From Gammaproteobacteria bacterium (GTDB lineage Bacteria; Pseudomonadota; Gammaproteobacteria; Steroidobacterales; Steroidobacteraceae): DNA of 9,104 nt. The notes below the pieces were generated by a model. The model was not told the DNA's origin. It worked only from the letters and a program-made list of their open reading frames with translations, and did not search any database. The stretch's first letter is position 1. Every line of letters begins with the position of its first letter. The position numbers were made by a program, and so were the translations under genes. This document shows positions 4,529 to 9,104 of this stretch, piece after piece. Location of the stretch: contig JASHTN010000242.1 in assembly GCA_030040525.1 (NCBI GenBank), forward strand, positions 1 through 9,104, in the 5' to 3' direction.

Positions 4529-5752
4529 TCATCCGTGCCGCGGGGCCCGTTCGCGATGCGCGCGGCCGACGAAATAGCCGGCCGCAAACGGCACACCGAG
4601 CACCACCGCAAACAGCACGATGATCAGCAGCACCGCCTCGGCGAGCAGACGCCGCACCTCCTCGCCGGCGCTCCTCACCACGCGGTCGGCCACCCGCGTG
4701 GCATCCGCGGCGAACGCCTTGCGCTGCGTGTCCACCGCCGCGACCATCGCCTCGCGCTCGGACTGGATGTTGGAGAACAGCGCGGCACGCTCTTCATTCA
4801 ACGCCGCGGTGGTCTCCCTCGAGGACGCATCGAGGCGGTCGACCACCTCGCGCAGGCTCCGGCGGACGTCGCCGATCGCGCCCTGCACCAGTTGCGGCGC
4901 GGACTGCGCCACGTCGGCGAGCCGCGCAAAGCGCTCGTCGAGCCTCTGCAGCGAGGCGTTGACCTCCGCGCGCGAGTACCCCGACTGGCGCAGCGCCAGC
5001 TCCGTCTCGTGCATCAGTTGCGGCGGCAAGGTGTCGCTGTAGATCTGCAGCCGCTGTGCCGAGTCCGCGATGGCTTCGGGGATCGTGCCCATGGAGTCGA
5101 TCAGCTTGGCTTCGCTCCCCTGCTCGCGGCTCCACGCCTCGACCACCGAGGCGCGTGCGAAGGTCAGATCGACGAGCGGATGCTGCTGCGCGTACTGCTC
5201 GACGAAGGCCTGATAGCGCGGCAGGTCGTGCGCGGACAGCAGCCGCTGCGCCAGCGCAGCGGCGCCCGCGGCGAAGTCGTCCGAGACCTGGCGCACAGCC
5301 TCCTGATGTGCGCCAAAGAGTGCGCCGCCGGGGGCGCCCGCGGCCATGAATGCCTGCATCTGCGCCGCGAGCGCCCAGGTGTCGAGCAGGCTCATCATCG
5401 GCGCCAGCTGCGTTGCGGCGCTGCGGCTCGCTGCGACCGCCGCGATCTCCCAGCGCAGCGCGTTGTCGAGTACCGCCTGATCCTGCTCGGTGGCGGCGAT
5501 GTTGGCGGCGCAGCGCGTCACGGCGCTCTGAAACTGCGCTGTCAGCTCGCGCGTCAGAATACGCGCATTGAGCTCCCGGTCCGACAGCGGGCGCTCGGGC
5601 ATCTTCAGCGAGATGAGCGAGCAGCCGGCGCCGCCGAGCAGCAGCGCACACCCGAGGGCCGCCAAGCAGGTGCGCCGGCACCGCCGTACGGCCCGGCGCC
5701 TCAGCCCGATCGGGCGGTCGATGCGCAGCGCGTTCACGAGCATCTGCTCCAT
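4529..5752 (-). CDS. Predicted lipoprotein with long helical region and C-terminal TM segment, function unknown
   Basis: I do not recognise a named family. 407 residues from ATG 5752 (5743 is an alternative with GGAG three bases upstream). Very basic n-region (LRRRAVRRCRRTC, 17-29), hydrophobic core AALGCALLLGG (31-41), then lipobox-like GGAGC with Cys44 and Ser45. The mature part is mostly predicted helix: Ala/Gln-rich 60-210, then about 265-370 with coiled-coil character (SLQRLDERFARLADV, VRRSLREVVDRLDASSRETT, SEREAMVAAVDTQRKAFAAD). A strong TM segment follows at 372-394 (AEAVLLIIVLFAVVLGVPFA, then AGYFVG) and a basic tail RAHRERAPRHG. By the positive-inside rule the tail is cytoplasmic and residues 45-371 periplasmic. 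It diverges from the folate gene. The -3 Gly in the lipobox is less usual, so an uncleaved N-terminal anchor is possible. Confidence 0.8.
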   Translation of the reverse strand: MEQMLVNALRIDRPIGLRRRAVRRCRRTCLAALGCALLLGGAGCSLISLKMPERPLSDRELNARILTRELTAQFQSAVTRCAANIAATEQDQAVLDNALRWEIAAVAASRSAATQLAPMMSLLDTWALAAQMQAFMAAGAPGGALFGAHQEAVRQVSDDFAAGAAALAQRLLSAHDLPRYQAFVEQYAQQHPLVDLTFARASVVEAWSREQGSEAKLIDSMGTIPEAIADSAQRLQIYSDTLPPQLMHETELALRQSGYSRAEVNASLQRLDERFARLADVAQSAPQLVQGAIGDVRRSLREVVDRLDASSRETTAALNEERAALFSNIQSEREAMVAAVDTQRKAFAADATRVADRVVRSAGEEVRRLLAEAVLLIIVLFAVVLGVPFAAGYFVGRAHRERAPRHG

Positions 5753-5821
5753 GAGTTGCTCGTGCGCTCGCCGGGGTTCAGCGGCCGTCGCGTCGCTCCC
5801 TTGCGGCTCGTCCGAGTCATG

Positions 5822-5837
5822 TAAAGTAGGAATTCTA
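5822..5837. promoter_or_regulatory. A/T-rich divergent promoter region (weak)
   Basis: In the 98-bp gap between two divergent genes, GTAAAGTAGGAATTCTAC is the only A/T-rich spot. The minus strand has TAGAAT (5837-5832, 5/6 to a -10) for the lipoprotein gene, without a matching -35. The plus strand has TAAAGT (5822-5827, 4/6) for the folate gene, with TTGCGG at 5801-5806 but a short 15-base spacer. Only the location is well supported. Confidence 0.3.
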
Positions 5838-5850
5838 CGCGTCTCGCACG

Positions 5851-6465
5851 ATGGAGGGCTCACCGATTCCAACGCCGGAGCTGCCAGCGCCGCCGGCCTC
5901 GGCCGACTGGCCGTCGGTGCGTGCCTGGCGAGTGCGCACACGGCAGGCGCTCATTGGGCGCCGCCTGGGCCTCGATGGCGCGCTGCGCAGCACCCGGGGC
6001 GAGCGCGCCAGGCAGCACCTGCTCGAGGCGGTGGATCTGAGCCGCTTCGCCACGCTCGGAGTGTACTGGCCGGTGCGCGGCGAGATCGACGTGCTGGCGA
6101 TCGCAGCCGCACACCTTGCGCGTGGCGGCCGGGTCGCGCTCCCGGTCGTCGTCCGGCCGTTCGCGCCGGTGGAGTTCTGGAGCTGGCGCCCCGGTATCCC
6201 CATGAGCCGGGGCGTGTGGAACATCCCGATCCCCGCCCAGCGTGAGGTGTTGGTTCCCGAGGGGCTCATCGTGCCGCTGGTCGGTTTCGATGCGCGCCGC
6301 TACCGGCTCGGCTACGGCGGTGGCTACTACGACCGCACGATCGCCGCTGCGGCCGAGCGGCCCTGGTGCGTCGGCCTGGGCTTCGAGGCCGGGCGGCTCG
6401 AGTCCATCTTCCCGCAGCCGCACGACGTTCCCATGGACCTGATCGTCACGGACGGCGTGCACTGA
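5851..6465 (+). CDS. ygfA: 5-formyltetrahydrofolate cyclo-ligase (methenyl-THF synthetase)
   Basis: Cytosolic enzyme converting 5-formyl-THF and ATP to 5,10-methenyl-THF, recovering folate for one-carbon metabolism. 204 residues, normal size plus a Pro-rich N-terminal stretch of about 20. Family features: the basic N-terminal helix WRVRTRQALIGRRL (26-39), GVYWPVRGEID (70-80), VALPVV (95-100), and the diagnostic PLVGFDARRYRLGYGGGYYD (142-161), the nucleotide and Mg loop, then PHDVPMDLIVTD (190-201). The ATG at 5851 has no convincing ribosome site; the transcript may be leaderless or nearly so, or a GTG such as that for Val23 is used. In many gammaproteobacteria this gene follows zapA and the 6S RNA; neither is present here, and a divergent lipoprotein gene occupies that place. 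kup follows on the same strand after 41 bases, so co-transcription is possible. Confidence 0.93.
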   Translation: MEGSPIPTPELPAPPASADWPSVRAWRVRTRQALIGRRLGLDGALRSTRGERARQHLLEAVDLSRFATLGVYWPVRGEIDVLAIAAAHLARGGRVALPVVVRPFAPVEFWSWRPGIPMSRGVWNIPIPAQREVLVPEGLIVPLVGFDARRYRLGYGGGYYDRTIAAAAERPWCVGLGFEAGRLESIFPQPHDVPMDLIVTDGVH

Positions 6466-6506
6466 CGGCGGCAGGCTGCCGGCCAGCGCTTGGCGTCGCT
6501 CTTTCC

Positions 6507-8372
6507 ATGCAAGCCAACAACGAGAAAAGCCCGGCGCTGCTCGCGCTCGGCATCGGCGCCCTCGGTGTGGTGTTCGGCGACATCGGCACCAGCCCTTTGT
6601 ACACGCTCAAAACGGTGCTCGATCTCACCGGCGGCGCCACCCGCAGCAGCATTCTCGGCGTCGTCTCGCTGCTCACCTGGACGCTGATCATCGTCACGTC
6701 GGTGAAATACGCCGGCTTCGCCATGCGCATCGACAACGACGGCGAGGGCGGCATCCTCGCCCTGATGGCGCTGCTCGGGGTCAAGCGCCACCGGCGGCCG
6801 CTGATCGTGGCGGTGGGACTGTTCGGCGCCGCGCTCATCTACGGCGACGGCGCGATCACCCCGGCCATCTCGGTGCTGTCGGCCCTCGAGGGACTGAAGA
6901 TCGTCGAGCCGTCCTGGCAGCCGTACGTTCTGCCGGGAACCGTAGGGATTCTGCTCGCACTGTTCGCGCTGCAGCCGCTCGGCACGGCGAAGATCGGCCG
7001 CGCTTTCGGCCCGATCATGAGCCTATGGTTTCTGAGCATGGCGCTGCTCGGCCTGTGGGGCATTGCGCGCCATCCGGGGGTGCTGCGCGCGCTCAACCCG
7101 TACTACGGCTGTGTCTACCTCGCGCACAGCGGCGGCGCGGGCTTCCTGGTGCTCGGCGGCGTCTTCCTGTGCGTCACCGGAGCCGAAGCGCTCTACGCCG
7201 ACATGGGTCATTTCGGCGCGCGCCCGATCAGAGTGGCGTGGGCGTGGCTGGTGTTTCCAAGCCTGCTGCTCAACTACGCCGGTCAGGGCGCCATCGTGCT
7301 TGCCGGCGAGCCCACCGCCGGCAACATCTTCTATCGGCTGTGTCCGGCGGCGCTGCTGCTGCCGCTGGTGGTGCTCGCGACCGTCGCCACAGTCATCGCC
7401 AGCCAGTCGATCATCACGGGCGCTTTCTCCATGACGCGCCAGGCGATCCTGCTCGGCTGGCTGCCGCGGCTGCGGATCCTGCAGACCTCCGGCGAGGGCT
7501 ACGGGCAGATCTACGTCGGTACGGTCAACTGGCTGCTGATGCTGGTGACGATCGGACTGGCGCTCGGATTCCGCAAGTCCGACAACCTGGCCGCCGCGTA
7601 CGGCATCGCGGTGTCGGCCACGATGCTGATGACGAGCGTGCTGCTGTTCATCGCCATGCGCGAGGTCTGGAAGTGGAATCTGGCGGCGAGTCTGGCCGTG
7701 GCCGGTGTGTTCGTGTGCGTCGACAGCGCATTCTTCATCTCCAACATGTCGAAGGTGCTGGAGGGCGGCTACGTGCCGCTGCTGCTCGCCGCGGCGGTGT
7801 ACGGCGTAATGTATATTTGGCACCACGGCGTGCTCGCGGTCGCCAACAGCGTCAACGAGAATCCGCTGCCGGTGGCGGAGTTCCTCGCCGGACTGGCCCG
7901 CGACGGTGTCGTACGGGTGCCGGGTACCGCCGTGTTCCTGACACGGGTCAGATCCGGGACGCCCGCGGTGCTGCGCTGGTACGTGCGCCAAAGCCATGCA
8001 CTGCAGGCGCAGGTCATCGCGCTGACGCTCGAGACCGCCTCCGTCCCCTGGATCGCGCGCCCGGACCGGCTGAAGCTGACGAAGCTGGCTGCGGATTTCT
8101 GGGCAGCGAACGCCTGCTACGGCTTCATGCAGCATCCGAACATGCCCGAGCTGATGCGCGATCTCGCCGCCCGGGGCTGCAGCGTCGATCCGGACAGGCT
8201 CACCTACTTCGTCGGCTCCGAGCGGATCGTGCCGCGCAGCGACCGGCGCGGCCTGCCGCGCTGGATGACCGCGGCGTTCGGCCTCCTGTTGCGCAACTCA
8301 ATGCACGCGCCGGATTACCTGAACGTACCGCGCGACCAGTTGATCGACGTCGGCCGGCAGATTGCCATCTGA
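6507..8372 (+). CDS. kup: Kup-family low-affinity potassium:proton symporter
   Basis: Inner-membrane K+ uptake protein of the KUP/HAK/KT family. 621 residues from ATG 6507, standard length; the open frame to 6366 overlaps the folate gene and is not used. About twelve TM helices span residues 12-440, followed by a cytoplasmic domain. Signatures: GALGVVFGDIGTSPLYTLK (18-36), DNDGEGGILALMAL (77-90 approx.), IYGDGAITPAISVLSALEGL (111-130), CVTGAEALYADMGHFG (222-237), NYAGQGA (256-262), FFISNMSKVLEGGYVPLL (409-426). The C-terminal domain begins VPGTAVFLT (471-479) and retains YFVGSERIVPR (567-577), but the usual HNLKHN-type segment is replaced by VLRWYVRQSHALQAQ (488-502). No ribosome site is visible before the ATG. 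A terminator-like hairpin follows. Confidence 0.96.
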   Translation: MQANNEKSPALLALGIGALGVVFGDIGTSPLYTLKTVLDLTGGATRSSILGVVSLLTWTLIIVTSVKYAGFAMRIDNDGEGGILALMALLGVKRHRRPLIVAVGLFGAALIYGDGAITPAISVLSALEGLKIVEPSWQPYVLPGTVGILLALFALQPLGTAKIGRAFGPIMSLWFLSMALLGLWGIARHPGVLRALNPYYGCVYLAHSGGAGFLVLGGVFLCVTGAEALYADMGHFGARPIRVAWAWLVFPSLLLNYAGQGAIVLAGEPTAGNIFYRLCPAALLLPLVVLATVATVIASQSIITGAFSMTRQAILLGWLPRLRILQTSGEGYGQIYVGTVNWLLMLVTIGLALGFRKSDNLAAAYGIAVSATMLMTSVLLFIAMREVWKWNLAASLAVAGVFVCVDSAFFISNMSKVLEGGYVPLLLAAAVYGVMYIWHHGVLAVANSVNENPLPVAEFLAGLARDGVVRVPGTAVFLTRVRSGTPAVLRWYVRQSHALQAQVIALTLETASVPWIARPDRLKLTKLAADFWAANACYGFMQHPNMPELMRDLAARGCSVDPDRLTYFVGSERIVPRSDRRGLPRWMTAAFGLLLRNSMHAPDYLNVPRDQLIDVGRQIAI

Positions 8373-8418
8373 CGGCACCCGCAGGCGTCGATACGCGCCA
8401 GGCCCTGCCAATCAAAAA

Positions 8419-8455
8419 TTGCAGCTCGGGCTTCATCCCGGGCTTTCTGCTGCAA
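8419..8455 (+). terminator. Nested hairpin after kup, probable terminator
   Basis: AGCTCGGG (8423-8430) pairs with CCCGGGCT (8437-8444; one U-G) around a CTTCAT loop, followed by TTT, with AAAAA at 8414-8418 before it. An outer perfect 7-bp pair TTGCAGC (8419-8425) / GCTGCAA (8449-8455) encloses it. The T-run is short, so termination may be partial. Confidence 0.5.
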
Positions 8456-8471
8456 AGCGTCCGCTCGCCCC

Positions 8472-8500
8472 TTGCACAATGCGCGGGCATTTGTAACTAT
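8472..8500 (+). promoter_or_regulatory. Possible promoter of the oxlT-like gene
   Basis: TTGCAC (8472-8477, 4/6 to TTGACA), 17-base spacer, AACTAT (8495-8500, 3/6) with an extended -10 TG at 8492-8493. It is the best fit in the 8373-8593 gap, but TATCAT (8517-8522, 5/6 to TATAAT), inside the following palindrome, is an alternative -10 without a good -35. Confidence 0.3.
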
Positions 8501-8513
8501 GCCTCAAACAGCC

Positions 8514-8526
8514 ATATATCATATAT
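8514..8526. repeat. AT-rich palindrome ATATATCATATAT before the oxlT-like gene
   Basis: Two ATATAT arms in inverse orientation around a central C; it can also be read as two tandem CATATAT units from 8513. It is the most A/T-rich spot in the window and sits about 70 bases before the start codon. Candidate operator or -10 region; no regulator gene is visible. Confidence 0.45.
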
Positions 8527-8593
8527 CTGTGCGCCTTCGACTCGAGCCACCCGCGAACCAAGGGGCTTCCGCATCTCCGAGGGGGAATTCGAT

Positions 8594-9104
8594 ATGTCGC
8601 AGCCAGCACCGATGACGGGCCAGTCCTTTACGGCGACGCGTTGGACGCAGCTCGTTCTGGGCATCATCTGCATGGCGTCCGTCGCCAACCTGCAGTACGC
8701 ATGGACGCTGTTCGTTCTGCCGATCGAGAAGACCTTCGGCTGGTCCAAGGCCGAGATCCAGGTGGCCTTCACCATCTTCGTGGCCTTCGAGACATGGCTC
8801 GTGCCCGTTGAGGGCTGGATCGTCGACCGCATCGGCCCGCGTGTGATGATCGTGGTCGGGGGCATTGCGGCCTTCGTCGCCTGGTTCATCAATTCGGGCG
8901 CGAATCACCTCTGGGAGTTCTACGTCTCGGGCGCCATCGCCGGTCTCGGCGCCGGCGCGGTCTATGGCACCGCGGTGGGCAACGCGCTCAAGTGGTTCCC
9001 GGACAAGCGCGGGCTGTGCGGTGGTCTCACTGCGATGGGCTTCGGCGCGGGCGTGGCGCTCACCGTTGCGCCGATCCGCGCGATGATCCAGTCGAGCGGC
9101 TATG
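8594..9104 (+). CDS. oxlT: OxlT-type oxalate/formate antiporter (MFS), N-terminal part, cut by window edge
   Basis: Major facilitator superfamily transporter resembling OxlT, which exchanges oxalate for formate across the inner membrane; formate-yielding oxalyl-CoA catabolism is usually its partner. 170 residues are visible. NLQYAWTLFVLPIEKTFGWS (32-51) and IQVAFTIFVAFETWLVPVEG (55-74) closely follow the OxlT subfamily, then the MFS loop WIVDRIGPRVMIVVGG (75-90) and KWFPDKRGLCGGLTAMGFG (133-151). TM segments lie near 18-43, 54-74, 84-101, 106-128 and 143-163. The ATG at 8594 has an excellent site, GAGGGGG, eight bases upstream. The substrate-binding Arg and Lys of helices 8 and 11 are outside the window, so oxalate specificity is not proven; related members carry other small carboxylates. 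No oxalate-degrading gene lies inside the window. Confidence 0.88.
   Translation, partial: MSQPAPMTGQSFTATRWTQLVLGIICMASVANLQYAWTLFVLPIEKTFGWSKAEIQVAFTIFVAFETWLVPVEGWIVDRIGPRVMIVVGGIAAFVAWFINSGANHLWEFYVSGAIAGLGAGAVYGTAVGNALKWFPDKRGLCGGLTAMGFGAGVALTVAPIRAMIQSSGY

Noticed and set aside
4535..5824. 429-codon plus-strand frame antisense to the lipoprotein gene
   Set aside because: Arg/His/Gln-rich low complexity with no TM or motif. The minus frame has signal, helical region and TM in the right order.
5753..5850. 6S RNA upstream of the folate cyclo-ligase gene, as in many gammaproteobacteria
   Set aside because: The gap is only 98 bp, too short for a roughly 180-nt 6S RNA, and no matching long stem is visible.
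7023..8135. 370-codon minus-strand frame antisense to kup
   Set aside because: His/Gln/Arg-rich shadow typical of the antisense of GC-rich membrane protein genes; kup is unambiguous.
1..9104. Search for CRISPR arrays, insertion sequences, tRNA or rRNA genes
   Set aside because: No regularly spaced repeats, transposase frames, terminal repeats or cloverleaf-like segments were seen by eye.

Overview
This is a high-GC chromosomal window (mostly G/C third codon positions) from a Gram-negative bacterium. An opgG-opgH pair for periplasmic glucans, a predicted outer-membrane-type lipoprotein, Kup and a TMEM165/Gdt1 exporter under a yybP-ykoY riboswitch together point to a proteobacterium, probably a gammaproteobacterium. 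That placement is inference; there is no rRNA or other marker. No mobile element, CRISPR array, tRNA or rRNA was found.

Layout. 1-2191 (minus strand): the osmoregulated periplasmic glucan operon. opgG is complete and overlaps the start of opgH by 13 bp; opgH runs out of the left edge. A good sigma70-type promoter lies at 2163-2191, and opgG has a 12/13 match to the full anti-Shine-Dalgarno complement directly before a GTG start. 2192-2372: divergent intergenic region with a small perfect hairpin. 2373-3236 (plus): an EamA/DMT-family transporter, then a probable terminator. 3285-3527 (minus): a small one-TM hypothetical protein. 3669-4241 (minus): a Gdt1/UPF0016 cation exporter, preceded at 4319-4425 by a clear yybP-ykoY manganese riboswitch and, between riboswitch and start codon, two mutually exclusive stems that look like its switching device. 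4529-5752 (minus): an unrecognised predicted lipoprotein with a long helical region and a C-terminal TM segment. 5851-6465 (plus): 5-formyltetrahydrofolate cyclo-ligase, divergent from the lipoprotein. 6507-8372 (plus): Kup potassium transporter, with a terminator-like hairpin behind it. 8594-9104 (plus): the N-terminal part of an OxlT-type oxalate/formate antiporter, preceded by a palindromic AT-rich element in an otherwise GC-rich region.

Taken together the window is mostly envelope and ion/osmotic homeostasis: periplasmic glucans (OpgGH), K+ uptake (Kup), Mn2+ export (Gdt1), and two further transporters. The genes are mostly single units on alternating strands rather than one operon. No clearly new multi-gene system is visible. 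The most informative items are the manganese riboswitch with its switching stems, the possible leader peptide ahead of opgG, and the possible envelope-spanning topology of the unrecognised lipoprotein.
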